Of a stretch of 64,000 nt of DNA, positions 15,318-23,930 are shown piece by piece. This stretch comes from Diaminobutyricibacter sp049994905 (GTDB lineage: Bacteria; Actinomycetota; Actinomycetes; Actinomycetales; Microbacteriaceae): NCBI RefSeq assembly GCF_049994905.1, contig NZ_CP188258.1, forward strand, positions 1,302,001 through 1,366,000, read 5' to 3'. The translations under genes and the position numbers were made by a program. The notes below the pieces were generated by a model that saw nothing but the letters and a program-made list of their open reading frames with translations, ran no database searches and was not told the DNA's origin. How positions within the stretch are numbered: the first letter of the stretch is position 1; each line of letters begins with the position of its first letter.

Positions 15318-16595
15318 ATGCCGCACGATGATGTCGAACTCGAGATTACCAACGTCGCACACGGCGGAGTCTTCGTCGCCCGTTTCGAGGGCCGCGTCGT
15401 GTTCGTCCCCGACACGATGCCCGGGGAGCGCATCCGCGCCCGCATCACCGATACGACCCATGACCGGTTCTGGCGCGCCGAGACCCTGTCGGTCACCGAC
15501 CCGGCCCCGGAACGGCAACCGCACCTCTGGCCGGCCGCGTCGATCGATCGGCCGCCGTCCAAGCGGGCAGGTGGCGCCGAGTTCGGCCACATCCGGCTCG
15601 ACCACCAGCGGGAACTGAAGCGGCGCGTGATCCAGGATGCGCTCGCCCGCATGGCGAAGATCGACCGCGACGTGACTGTGGAGACCGCAGGCTCCGCGGT
15701 CGCCGGCGTGGAGCCGGAGACGGCGGATGGTTCCGGATGGCGCACCCGGGTGCGCCTGCAGGTGGCACCCGACGGCACGTTCGGGCCTTTCGCACCGCGC
15801 TCGCACCAGGTCGTCGAGGTCGATGATCTTCCGCTCGCGACCGACCGCGTCGCCGAGGCGACGCCGTTCGGCCAGCGTTTCGCGGGCGCAGAGTCGATCG
15901 ACGTCGTCGCCACGACGGGCGGGTCCGCCCACGTGCTCGTGAATGACGCACGGGTGAAGCGCGGCCGTCGCACCGTCCGTCCCCGCCATCGGCCGATGAC
16001 GGTGCGCGAGCACGTCGGCGACCGGGAGTTCGCGCTCGACGCGCGCGGCTTCTGGCAGGTGCACCGTCTCGCCGCGGCGACGCTCACCGAAGCCGTGCAG
16101 TCGGCGGTCGACGAGGCCCTCTTCGATCCGCGTGCGGCGAACCTCGACCTGTACGGCGGCGTCGGCCTTCTCGCGGCCGCCCTCGGCGACCGCTTCGGCA
16201 GCACGGTGCGCATCACGTCGGTGGAGGGCGACGAGACGGCGACGGATCACGCAGCGGAGAACCTCGCGGAGTGGATCGGCGCAAGTGCCGTGACCGATCG
16301 GGTGGAGCGCTTCGTCACCGCTCTCGCAGCGGATGCGTCGCCGGCCGAACGCTCGCGACTCCGCGCCGCCACGGTCATCCTCGACCCTCCTCGTTCCGGT
16401 GCGGGGCGTGCTGTCGTGGACGCGATCGCCGAGCTCTCCCCGGCACAGGTCGTCTACGTCGCCTGCGACCCGGTCGCCCTGGCGCGCGACCTCGGGACCT
16501 TCGCCGCGCACGGGTACGAGCTGGGCTCCCTGCGCGCATTCGATCTCTTCCCGAACACGCACCATGTCGAAGCGGTTGCGATGTTGGCCCGCTGA
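15318..16595 (+). CDS. Class I SAM-dependent RNA methyltransferase (TrmA/RlmC-RlmD family)
   Basis: This 425-residue protein has an N-terminal TRAM-like beta-barrel (VELEITNVAHGGVFVARFEGRVVFV) and a C-terminal uracil-C5 methyltransferase domain: LDLYGGVGLLAAALG binds SAM, ILDPPRSGAG is motif IV, VYVACDPVALARDL carries the nucleophile C383, and HHVEAV carries E418, the general base. It should methylate C5 of a uridine in tRNA or 23S rRNA. The [4Fe-4S] cysteines of RumA are not present. The exact site cannot be assigned from sequence alone. It stands alone between maf (divergent) and the two-component genes. Confidence 0.9.
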   Translation: MPHDDVELEITNVAHGGVFVARFEGRVVFVPDTMPGERIRARITDTTHDRFWRAETLSVTDPAPERQPHLWPAASIDRPPSKRAGGAEFGHIRLDHQRELKRRVIQDALARMAKIDRDVTVETAGSAVAGVEPETADGSGWRTRVRLQVAPDGTFGPFAPRSHQVVEVDDLPLATDRVAEATPFGQRFAGAESIDVVATTGGSAHVLVNDARVKRGRRTVRPRHRPMTVREHVGDREFALDARGFWQVHRLAAATLTEAVQSAVDEALFDPRAANLDLYGGVGLLAAALGDRFGSTVRITSVEGDETATDHAAENLAEWIGASAVTDRVERFVTALAADASPAERSRLRAATVILDPPRSGAGRAVVDAIAELSPAQVVYVACDPVALARDLGTFAAHGYELGSLRAFDLFPNTHHVEAVAMLAR

Positions 16596-16633
16596 CCGCG
16601 CCATCACGAGCGGCCGCCCGTTACCGCACTACG

Positions 16634-17302
16634 ATGAACACCATGGTGAGGGTGGCAATCGTCGATGATCATGAGTCTGTGCGGCTCGGCTTGAAGGCAG
16701 CATGCCAGGAGGCCGGCTACGACGTGGTCCTGACGGCTGCGACCGTGGACGAGTTCGTGGGCGAACTCGGCGATCGCGAGTGCGATGTGGTCGTGCTCGA
16801 CCTGTCCCTCGGCGACGGCTCCCGCGTGACCGACAACGTGAAGCGGGTGCAGGGAACAGGCGCAGCCGTGCTCGTGCACAGCATCGCAGACCGGGTCGCG
16901 AGCGTCCGCGAAGCCCTCGCTGCCGGCGCTGCCGGCGTCATCCCGAAGTCCTCGCCGACCACGACGGTCATGGCGGCCATCGCGACGGTCGCGGCCGGCG
17001 ACGTGCTCAACAACCTGGAGTGGGCGACGGCGATCGACGCCGACAGCGACTTCGCGAAGGCCCAGCTCGGGCGCCGTGAGCGCGATGTGCTGCACCTCTA
17101 TGCCTCCGGGCTCCCGCTCAAGGCGGTCGCCGCACAACTCGGCATCGCGAATTCGACGGCGCGGGAGTACCTCGACCGTATCCGCGTGAAGTATGTGGAG
17201 GTGGGCCGCCCGGCACCGACGAAGGTCGACCTGCTGCGCCGCGCGGTCGAAGACGGCATCCTCCCGGGGCTCGACCCCGATACGGGCAATGAGCGCAACT
17301 AG
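16634..17302 (+). CDS. NarL/LuxR-type response regulator
   Basis: This 222-residue protein has a receiver domain (acidic pocket D11-D12, phospho-acceptor D56 in VVLDLSLGDG, conserved K105 in GVIPKSS) and a C-terminal GerE/LuxR helix-turn-helix (LGRRERDVLHLYASGLPLKAVAAQLGIANSTAREYL). It would be phosphorylated by the histidine kinase encoded next, whose start lies 14 bp inside this gene. The target genes are not evident; the three-gene operon may regulate a surface or envelope function elsewhere. A second in-frame ATG three codons in is an alternative start. Confidence 0.93.
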   Translation: MNTMVRVAIVDDHESVRLGLKAACQEAGYDVVLTAATVDEFVGELGDRECDVVVLDLSLGDGSRVTDNVKRVQGTGAAVLVHSIADRVASVREALAAGAAGVIPKSSPTTTVMAAIATVAAGDVLNNLEWATAIDADSDFAKAQLGRRERDVLHLYASGLPLKAVAAQLGIANSTAREYLDRIRVKYVEVGRPAPTKVDLLRRAVEDGILPGLDPDTGNERN

Positions 17303-18578
17303 CTCGCCCACTCGCGAGCTGCCCGGGGCATCCCAGCCACGCAACCCGATCAGCCGGGCCCGGTTCGAACGGATCGCCGGGCGAAGCGTCTCCGCCTTCG
17401 GCCTCGTGTTCGGGCTCCAGACCTTACCCGTCGCGATCGCGCAGCTTCCTGCGCTCAAGGCGCCGTGGGGGATGGTCGTCATCGTGGTCGTCTTCGGCCT
17501 GCTCGCAGTGATCCCGATCCTCGCCATCGCTCAGGTGTTCGTGAAGGTCGCGATGGGAGCCCTGGCCGTCGTCTATCTGATCGCCGTCGTCACCTGGCCC
17601 CTGCTGGCCGTGAACCCCGACGCGATCGGGCAGAAGCCGTGGGTCTGGTTCCTCTGTACCGTGGCAACGGCGTACGCTGCAGTGGCCTTTCCGCTGTGGC
17701 TGGCCACCGCATACACGTTCGTCACGCCGATCGCCTACGGCGTCATCCGCGCCCTTCCATCCGGTGGCGGGGTCGGCGCCGAGATCGCCGGTCTCGACTC
17801 GGTCTACGCCATCATCCTGGGCGGCGTGATCCTCGTGATCATCGCCATGCTGCGACAGGCGGCATCGGCGGTCGACGACGCTCAGAGCGCTGCCCTCGCC
17901 AAGTACGCGACGGCGGTGCGACAGCACGCGACGGAGGTCGAGCGCGTCCAGGTCGACGCGATCGTGCACGACAGCGTGCTGACGACCCTGCTGTCGGCCG
18001 CGAGTGCGCGCAGCCCGGAGGCGAAAGTGCTCGCTGCGCGAATGGCATCCGACGCCATCGGGCATCTCCACGCTGCAGAAGCGGCCGACCCGGAAGACCA
18101 GACCCTGGTCGGCCTCGACCGGCTGAGCGACAGGATCACCGCGGCGGCGGCGGCGTTCTCGTCGCCCTTCACGATCGACGTGCGCGATGTCGAGGTGCAC
18201 ACCGTTCCGGTGCACGTGGCCGAGGCCGTCTACTCGGCCTCGGTGCAGGCGATGGTAAACAGCATGCAGCACGCGGGCGGACCTTCCGTCCCCCGCTCGC
18301 TCGAGATCCTCGGCGGAGGGCCGCTGGCGACCGTGCAGATCACGGTGCGCGACGAGGGCGCCGGCTTCGACCAGAACGAGGTGCCGGCGGAGCGGCTCGG
18401 GCTGCGGGTCTCGATCCGGGAACGCCTGGCGAAAGTGGGCGGTCTGGCCCGTATCGCATCCCGGCCCGGCGAGGGCACCACGGTCACGATCATGTGGCCG
18501 GCATCCGACGACGACGAGCCGCTTGTCGAACATGACGGCGTGGATGCACGCACCGACGGTTCGGGGGTCGTCTCGTGA
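17289..18578 (+). CDS. Sensor histidine kinase (HisKA_3-like)
   Basis: This 429-residue membrane kinase has about six hydrophobic segments (residues about 34-190), a short coiled linker, a dimerisation/phosphotransfer helix with the presumptive acceptor H227 in AIVHDSVLTTL, and a HATPase_c domain with a recognisable N box (MVNSMQHAGG) and G box (RDEGAGFD), ending in GEGTTVTIMWP. It lacks any extracytoplasmic sensory domain of size, so it probably senses a membrane-located signal. The ATG at 17289 overlaps the response regulator by 14 bp and gives MSATSS; the longer frame upstream is antisense-like shadow. The GTG of the next gene overlaps its stop. Confidence 0.9.
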   Translation: MSATSSPTRELPGASQPRNPISRARFERIAGRSVSAFGLVFGLQTLPVAIAQLPALKAPWGMVVIVVVFGLLAVIPILAIAQVFVKVAMGALAVVYLIAVVTWPLLAVNPDAIGQKPWVWFLCTVATAYAAVAFPLWLATAYTFVTPIAYGVIRALPSGGGVGAEIAGLDSVYAIILGGVILVIIAMLRQAASAVDDAQSAALAKYATAVRQHATEVERVQVDAIVHDSVLTTLLSAASARSPEAKVLAARMASDAIGHLHAAEAADPEDQTLVGLDRLSDRITAAAAAFSSPFTIDVRDVEVHTVPVHVAEAVYSASVQAMVNSMQHAGGPSVPRSLEILGGGPLATVQITVRDEGAGFDQNEVPAERLGLRVSIRERLAKVGGLARIASRPGEGTTVTIMWPASDDDEPLVEHDGVDARTDGSGVVS

Positions 18579-19600
18579 TCACCCTCCCACGCGCGCTCTT
18601 CCTCGGCCTGGGCGCCCTGTTCTCGGCGTACCACCTCTTCCTCGCGCTGTCGTCCCTGTCGATCCCGCGCAACCCGGGGCCGGCCATCGCGGCGATGATC
18701 CTGTACGGCGTCGCAACGGTGATCAGCCTCTGGCCGACGAGCCCGACCCGGATGCCCGTGTGGCTCGCCGCGTTCGACCTCGCCGTGTGCGTTGCGGTAC
18801 CGATCCTCGTGACGAGCCAGCTCGATGCGTCGAAGGACAACGGCTACGCGACCTGGTACGTAGCAGCGGTGGGAACGCTGATGACGATCGCCGCCGTTCG
18901 GCGGCAGCAGCTCGCGGCGTGGATCGGCGTCGGGTTCCTGGCCCTGCAGACGGTCGTCTGGGCCGGCTTTCCTGCTCTGGCCGGGCTCGGCGTCATCGGC
19001 AGCGTCGTCTGGGTCGGAATCGCCGTCGTCATCTCCGGTTCCCTGGCGAAGGCGGGCCGGGATGCCCTCCAGTTCGCGCGCGCTGAACGCGAGGCGACGG
19101 AGTGGCAGGCCGCCCAGGAGGCGCACGTCATGGAGCGCCAGCTGCGGCTGCGTCAGACCTACCGGGTGGCGGCTCCCATGCTTGCGGAGATCGTGCGCAG
19201 GAACGGCGACCTGACCGAGGCCGAGCGCCGGGAGTGCCGCTATCTCGAGGGCGCCATCCGCGATGAGATCCGCGGGCGCAAGCTGCTCAACGACGATGTG
19301 CGCCGCCAGGTGATGGATGCGCGCCGCCGCGGCGTCGTGGTCAGCCTTCTCGACGAGGGCGGCATCGACGATCTCGACGAGCCGGCGCTGGCCGCAGTGC
19401 TCGGGCGGCTCGCCGAGGCGATCCGGGGGACGACCACGGACAAGCTGATCGTGCGCACGGTGCCGCGTTCTTCGAAGACCGCCGTGACGGTGGTCGGGCT
19501 GCGCATGTCGGATGACGACGCGAACGCCCTGGGCTCGGACGCCACCGACGACGAGGTCGACCTCTGGCTGGAGATTCCGAGACCCTTCGTCGACGCCTGA
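18575..19600 (+). CDS. Membrane protein with degenerate histidine-kinase-like tail
   Basis: This 341-residue protein is translationally coupled (GTGA overlap) to the histidine kinase. Its N-terminal half (residues about 5-165) has five or six hydrophobic segments, like the kinase before it. A basic helical stretch follows (about 168-250, rich in R and E, likely coiled coil), then a small alpha/beta region ending VDLWLEIPR, which resembles the end of a HATPase fold. No phosphorylatable His-Asp motif and no N or G box are visible, so it is unlikely to be an active kinase. It may be a paralogue that lost catalysis and modulates the coupled kinase. I do not recognise a named family. Confidence 0.7.
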   Translation: MITLPRALFLGLGALFSAYHLFLALSSLSIPRNPGPAIAAMILYGVATVISLWPTSPTRMPVWLAAFDLAVCVAVPILVTSQLDASKDNGYATWYVAAVGTLMTIAAVRRQQLAAWIGVGFLALQTVVWAGFPALAGLGVIGSVVWVGIAVVISGSLAKAGRDALQFARAEREATEWQAAQEAHVMERQLRLRQTYRVAAPMLAEIVRRNGDLTEAERRECRYLEGAIRDEIRGRKLLNDDVRRQVMDARRRGVVVSLLDEGGIDDLDEPALAAVLGRLAEAIRGTTTDKLIVRTVPRSSKTAVTVVGLRMSDDDANALGSDATDDEVDLWLEIPRPFVDA

Positions 19601-19665
19601 CGCACCGTGCTCGGGCGCGCTGCGTCGAGTTGCGTCGAGCCGGCCGGGCGGCACGACGGGGACAG

Positions 19666-19697
19666 AAAAAGGGCCGGCTTCTCAGCCGGCCCTTTTT
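19666..19697 (+). terminator. Intrinsic terminator of the two-component operon
   Basis: A 14-bp perfect stem (AAAAAGGGCCGGCT with its complement, loop TCTC) ends in a run of five T. It lies 66 bp after the stop of the third gene. The symmetrical A-run means it could also stop transcripts arriving on the minus strand from accE. Confidence 0.93.
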
Positions 19698-19997
19698 CGA
19701 AGACCCCGAGTCAGGGCGACAACCCGAATATCGCCCTGACTCGCCCCCAAAACACTCGCCCGCTTACCCTAGTCGGCGAGTGATTGGCGGTGTAACTCAC
19801 GAGGAGAGACACCTAGCAATAACAATATTGACGGGTCGAACGGAAGTAGCAAAGTCGTCATTTTGGGGGACAGGTGGGGGACACCTCACCGTTCGCCTGG
19901 GTCCATAGTCCGCGAAATCACGCTCGACCCGCAAGAGGGGGGTCATGAATCGGGGTTCAAGTGGGGTACAGGCGGCGGGGGCAGACGTCGCGTCCTG
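19698..19997. other. Gene-free, AT-richer spacer with second hairpin
   Basis: No convincing gene is seen here. A second perfect 12-bp inverted repeat (GAGTCAGGGCGA, arms 19708-19719 and 19731-19742) follows the terminator without a T-run. The stretch 19790-19870 is unusually AT-rich for this window. A strong ribosome-binding-like run of G (19936-19941) precedes an ATG at 19945, but the frame behind it runs 116 codons antisense through accE into accD5 and does not look coding. It may be the remnant of a lost gene's 5' end. Confidence 0.5.
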
Positions 19998-20225
19998 TCA
20001 GCCGGCGAAGCTCCTCCAGGCGCCGTTTCCGGGGGTGAGGGGACTGCGGAGCGGGCGCTGGCTGCGCTGCCACGCGCTCGGTCCACGGCGGGAACCGACA
20101 GCGCGATCGGCGGCCGTCTCTGCGAGGGCGGCCGTCAGGACGGCGGTCACCGCCGCGATCTCGGCGGCCGTGACACCCCGGGTGACGAACGTGATGTCGC
20201 CCTCGTCGGGCGTCTCGCCGGTCAC
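19998..20225 (-). CDS. accE: Acyl-CoA carboxylase epsilon subunit
   Basis: This 75-residue protein starts with a GTG that overlaps the accD5 stop by 4 bp. It has the form of actinobacterial epsilon subunits: a short N-terminal strand (ITFVTRGVTAAEIAAVTAVLTAAL) followed by a basic, W-containing tail (SAWQRSQRPLRSPLTPGNGAWRSFAG). Epsilon subunits stabilise and stimulate the alpha-beta carboxylase complex of actinobacteria. Identification rests mainly on position, size and the conserved AEE/AAV...VL and W-R-x-S pattern, because sequence conservation in this family is low. Confidence 0.85.
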   Translation of the reverse strand: MTGETPDEGDITFVTRGVTAAEIAAVTAVLTAALAETAADRAVGSRRGPSAWQRSQRPLRSPLTPGNGAWRSFAG

Positions 20226-21829
20226 AGCGGGATGTTCCCGTGCTTCTTGGGCGGAAGGGATGCCCGCTTGGTGCGCAGCGCCCGCAACGCCTTGATGACC
20301 GCGACCCGGCTCGCCGCCGGCTCGATGACTCCGTCGAGTTCGCCGCGCTCGGCCGCCAGGAACGGGCTGGCGACGTTGTAGGTGTACTCGTTGGCGAGTT
20401 TCGTGCGCACGGCCGCCACATCCTCACCGGCTGCCTCTGCGCGCTTGATCTCGCCGCGGTAGAGGATGTTGACGGCGCCCTGTCCGCCCATGACCGCGAT
20501 CTCGGCCGTGGGCCACGCGTAGTTGAGGTCGGCACCGAGCTGCTTGGAGCCCATGACGATGTAGGCGCCGCCGTAAGCCTTGCGGGTGATGATCGTCACC
20601 AGCGGCACCGTCGCCTCGGCGTAGGCGTAGAGCAGCTTCGCGCCGCGCCGGATGACACCGGTCCACTCCTGGTCGGTACCCGGAAGGTAGCCGGGAACGT
20701 CGACCAGGGTCAGGATCGGGATCGAGAAGGCGTCGCAGAACCGCACGAAGCGTGAGGCCTTCTCACCGGCATCGATGTTCAGGGTGCCGGCCATCGCGCT
20801 CGGCTGGTTCGCGACGATGCCGACCGAGCGGCCCTCGACGCGGGCGAACCCGATCACGATGTTGGGTGCGAACAGCGGCTGGATCTCGAGGAAGTCTCCG
20901 TCGTCGACGATGTGCCCGATGATCGACTTCACGTCGTACGGCTGGTTCGGCGAGTCGGGGATGATCGTGTTCAGCTTGCGGTCGGCGTCGGTCACCTCGA
21001 GCTCGGCGTTCGACTCATAGACCGGCAGCTCGGCGAGGTTGTTGTCGGGCAGGAAGCCGAGGAGTGTGCGCGCGTAGTCGAGCGCGTCCTCTTCATCGCT
21101 GGCGAGGTAGTGGCTGACGCCGGAGATCTTGTTGTGGGTGAGGGCGCCGCCCAGTTCTTCGAAGCCGACGTCTTCGCCGGTGACGGTCTTGATCACATCC
21201 GGACCGGTGACGAACATGTGGCTCGACTTGTCGACCATGATGACGAAGTCGGTGAGCGCGGGGGAGTACACGGCACCGCCGGCCGCCGGCCCCATCACGA
21301 TCGAGATCTGCGGGATCACACCGGACGCCGCCGTGTTGCGGCGGAAGATCTCGCCGTACTTGCCGAGGGCGACGACGCCCTCCTGGATGCGAGCACCGCC
21401 CGAGTCCAGGATGCCGATCATCGGAACACCGGTCTTGAGGGCGTGGTCCATCACCTTGATGATCTTCTCGCCGGCGACCTCGCCGAGCGAGCCGCCGAAG
21501 ATCGTGAAGTCCTGGCTGAAGACCGCCACGTTGCGACCGTGGATCGTGCCGACGCCGGTGACCACCGCGTCGCCGTACGGCCGCTTGTTCTCCATTCCGA
21601 ACGCATGTGTGCGGTGACGCACGAACTCGTCGAACTCGACGAAGGAGCCCTGGTCGAGCAGCAGGTCGATGCGCTCGCGGGCGGTCATCTTTCCTTTGGC
21701 GTGCTGCTTCTCGATCGCGGAGAGGCCGCTGGCCGTCACAGCTTCGTGATAGCGGTCCTTGAGGTCGGCGAGTTTGCCTGCCGTGGTCGAGAGGTCGGTG
21801 CGGGGTTCTGTGTCGGTCACGCCGTTCAC
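20222..21829 (-). CDS. accD5: Acyl-CoA carboxylase beta subunit (carboxyltransferase)
   Basis: This 535-residue protein transfers the carboxyl group from carboxybiotin to acetyl- or propionyl-CoA. It has the two crotonase-like halves of the family, with the oxyanion-hole regions GILDSGGARIQEG and RKAYGGAYIVMGSKQLG, and the N-terminal KGKMTARERIDLLLD. Length equals propionyl/acetyl-CoA carboxylase AccD5-type subunits. Acyl specificity cannot be fixed by eye. A GTG start is used; a second GTG three codons later is an alternative. It is coupled to accE and divergent from the biotin ligase gene, so the biotin-dependent enzyme and its activating enzyme share an upstream region. Confidence 0.95.
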   Translation of the reverse strand: MNGVTDTEPRTDLSTTAGKLADLKDRYHEAVTASGLSAIEKQHAKGKMTARERIDLLLDQGSFVEFDEFVRHRTHAFGMENKRPYGDAVVTGVGTIHGRNVAVFSQDFTIFGGSLGEVAGEKIIKVMDHALKTGVPMIGILDSGGARIQEGVVALGKYGEIFRRNTAASGVIPQISIVMGPAAGGAVYSPALTDFVIMVDKSSHMFVTGPDVIKTVTGEDVGFEELGGALTHNKISGVSHYLASDEEDALDYARTLLGFLPDNNLAELPVYESNAELEVTDADRKLNTIIPDSPNQPYDVKSIIGHIVDDGDFLEIQPLFAPNIVIGFARVEGRSVGIVANQPSAMAGTLNIDAGEKASRFVRFCDAFSIPILTLVDVPGYLPGTDQEWTGVIRRGAKLLYAYAEATVPLVTIITRKAYGGAYIVMGSKQLGADLNYAWPTAEIAVMGGQGAVNILYRGEIKRAEAAGEDVAAVRTKLANEYTYNVASPFLAAERGELDGVIEPAASRVAVIKALRALRTKRASLPPKKHGNIPL

Positions 21830-21916
21830 TCTACCGGCCAGCGGTTGGGCCGTGCCGTTGAGGAAAACCTACAAAATCGGCTGGTTTCGCTGGTCGGACT
21901 GAAGGAGACTTGAAGC

Positions 21917-22708
21917 ATGGAGTTTCCCCTCAGCCGTGATGAAGCATCCGTACTCGAGATCCTGCCGGAGGCGGGTTCGACCAACGACGAACTGGTTCGT
22001 CGCGCGACAGGCACCGACGCGGCGAACTGGCCGGATCTCTCCGTCATTGCGACCGGAAACCAGACGAACGGGCGCGGGCGCCTCGGCCGCACCTGGGTCT
22101 CGCCTGCGGGCAAGTCGCTGGCGATCTCGGTGCTCCTGCGCCCCCGCACGCCGACGGGCGATGCGCTGCCGATGGAGAGCCTCGGCTGGATTCCGTTGAT
22201 GGCCGGCCTCGCGATGACCCGCGCCGTTCGCTCCGCCGTTCCGGAGGGCGCAGCGCTGAAATGGCCGAACGACGTGCTCATCGACGGGCGGAAGGTCTGC
22301 GGCATCCTCTCCGAACTCCTGCCCGATACGTCTGGTGTCGTCATCGGGGCAGGCCTCAACCTCACGCTCGAGGCAGACGAACTCCCGGTCGACACTGCGA
22401 CATCCCTCTCGATCGCCGGCGCACGCGATACCGATCCGGACCAGCTGCTCTCGTCGTACCTGCGCGAGCTCGACGCGCTCTACACGTCATTCCTCGCCTT
22501 CTCCGGTGACGCGGTGGGATGCGGTCTCCAGCGGGATGTCGCCGAATCCTGCGAAACCGTCGGCCGGTCCGTTCGGGTCGAGCTTCCCTCCGGCGACGCG
22601 CTGCTCGGCACAGCGACAGGAATCGACGCCGACGGGCGGCTGCTCGTCGAAACGAATACCGGCGTCTCGGCTGTCGCCGCAGGTGATGTGACTCACCTGC
22701 GGTATTAA
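21917..22708 (+). CDS. birA: Biotin-[acetyl-CoA-carboxylase] ligase
   Basis: This 263-residue enzyme activates biotin with ATP and attaches it to the lysine of the AccA3 biotinyl domain. The biotin-binding loop GRGRLGRTW and the catalytic LKWPNDVLIDGRKVCGIL are intact. There is no N-terminal DNA-binding helix-turn-helix, so it is a class I ligase and not a repressor of biotin genes. A GAAGGAGA ribosome-binding site precedes the ATG. It is divergent from accD5 with an 87-bp intergenic region and lies 6 bp before the PH-domain gene. Confidence 0.95.
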   Translation: MEFPLSRDEASVLEILPEAGSTNDELVRRATGTDAANWPDLSVIATGNQTNGRGRLGRTWVSPAGKSLAISVLLRPRTPTGDALPMESLGWIPLMAGLAMTRAVRSAVPEGAALKWPNDVLIDGRKVCGILSELLPDTSGVVIGAGLNLTLEADELPVDTATSLSIAGARDTDPDQLLSSYLRELDALYTSFLAFSGDAVGCGLQRDVAESCETVGRSVRVELPSGDALLGTATGIDADGRLLVETNTGVSAVAAGDVTHLRY

Positions 22709-22714
22709 TAGCTC

Positions 22715-23266
22715 ATGAGCAACACGGCGGGCACAGCGGCGGCGCCGCCTCCCGAACGCATCGTGGCGCGGCTTCGACCGCACGCCCGCGCGCTGTTCTG
22801 GCCCAGCCTAGTGCTCATCGCGACGTGCGGTGCGCTCGGTTATTACGGAGGGCAGTTCACCGAGGTGTGGGAGAACGTACTGCTCTACAGCTCGGCGGCG
22901 GCCATCGTTCTGCTGCTGTTCCTGCTGCCGCTCGCGTTCTGGCTGAGCAAGCGGTACACGATCACCACGCGGCGCATCATCCTGCGCCACGGATTCTTCG
23001 TGCGCGTACGGCAGGAACTCCTGCACAGCCGTGGCTACGACATCAGCGTGCGCCGCAGTTGGCTGCAGAGCGCATTCCGGTCCGGTGATGTGCGCATCAA
23101 CTCCGGGCTGGAGAAACCGGTGGTCCTTCAGGACGTTCCCAAGGCCGACCTGGTGCAGAGCGCGCTCCACGACCTGATGGAGCACTCGCAGAACATCGTG
23201 TCGACCCGCCGCCAGCAGGACGAGTCAGCTGTCCCCGATCAGACCGCGGTCTGGGGCTCCCGCTAG
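22715..23266 (+). CDS. PH domain-containing membrane protein
   Basis: This 183-residue protein has two hydrophobic segments (about residues 29-45 and 52-72) followed by a bacterial PH-like (bPH2, YdbS-type) domain, recognisable by KRYTITTRRIILRHGFFVRVRQELLHSRGYDISVRRSW. Such proteins are conserved next to birA in many actinobacteria, but their role is undefined. It starts 6 bp after birA, so the two are co-transcribed. Its last 42 bp overlap the 3' end of the convergent gtrA gene. Confidence 0.85.
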   Translation: MSNTAGTAAAPPPERIVARLRPHARALFWPSLVLIATCGALGYYGGQFTEVWENVLLYSSAAAIVLLLFLLPLAFWLSKRYTITTRRIILRHGFFVRVRQELLHSRGYDISVRRSWLQSAFRSGDVRINSGLEKPVVLQDVPKADLVQSALHDLMEHSQNIVSTRRQQDESAVPDQTAVWGSR

Positions 23267-23791
23267 CGAAGCGGTGCCGGCAGCCGCGCGCGGGCTTTCG
23301 GTGGCAGGCCGCACGCGGTCGGGCGAGAAGACCCACCAGCGGTAGAGGGCGAAACGGAAGAGCATTCCCAGCGCCAGCCCGACGACATTGATCGCGATGT
23401 TGTCGGCGACGAGCGAGACATAGCCGAGCACGTAGTGGGAGATCCAGACGCAGAGAAGCGGGATGCCCATGCCGGCCAGACTGACCAGGAAGAATTCGAT
23501 GCCCTCCCGCACGGCGTTCGACTGGCGCTGGCCGGAGAACGCCCAGAACCGGTTGCCGATCCAGTTCGTCACGATGGCCAGGAAGGTCGCGATCACTGTC
23601 GCATAGATCGTTCCGTGGTGCACGCCGGCGAACACGGTCAGCATCAGCCCGTTGAATACGACGAGGTTGACGACGAACCCGACGGCGCCGACCGCGCCGA
23701 ACTTCACCAGCTGCGGAATGAGCCGCGCGGCGTGACGAGTTCTGGCGTGGGTTTCGGTTTGCAGTTCAGGCATATGTTCGATCGTGTTCAT
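23225..23791 (-). CDS. GtrA family membrane protein
   Basis: This 188-residue protein has four transmembrane segments between residues about 25 and 145, with the family hallmark KFGAVGAVGFVVNLVVFNGL at the start and NFWAFSG-like NRFWAFSGQ after the second helix. GtrA proteins are thought to help flip polyprenyl-phosphate sugars across the membrane for glycosyl transfer to cell-surface polymers. A partner polyprenyl-phosphate glucosyltransferase is not adjacent, but the GT2 gene at 61.6 kb is of that type. It reads convergently into the PH-domain gene with a 42-bp overlap. Confidence 0.9.
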   Translation of the reverse strand: MNTIEHMPELQTETHARTRHAARLIPQLVKFGAVGAVGFVVNLVVFNGLMLTVFAGVHHGTIYATVIATFLAIVTNWIGNRFWAFSGQRQSNAVREGIEFFLVSLAGMGIPLLCVWISHYVLGYVSLVADNIAINVVGLALGMLFRFALYRWWVFSPDRVRPATESPRAAAGTASLAGAPDRGLIGDS

Positions 23792-23930
23792 GGGCGAAGA
23801 TAGACATGCGCTCGCGAGCTTACGCGAGATACAGCAGGGGTGTCTGGGAGTTTCCCTGCCCGTCGCTGAAGGTTCTCAGAGGCGTAATCCGCCCTGATGA
23901 AGACGATAAACGAGTGGAAGAGACCGGCGA

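Noticed and set aside
15273..16607. Upstream extension of the maf frame
   Set aside because: It runs antisense through the RNA methyltransferase gene; maf homologues start at the MRLYLAST position with a ribosome-binding site before it.
19945..20295. 116-codon plus-strand frame after a strong G-run
   Set aside because: Most of it is antisense to accE and accD5 and the encoded sequence has no fold-like pattern; recorded only as part of the spacer.
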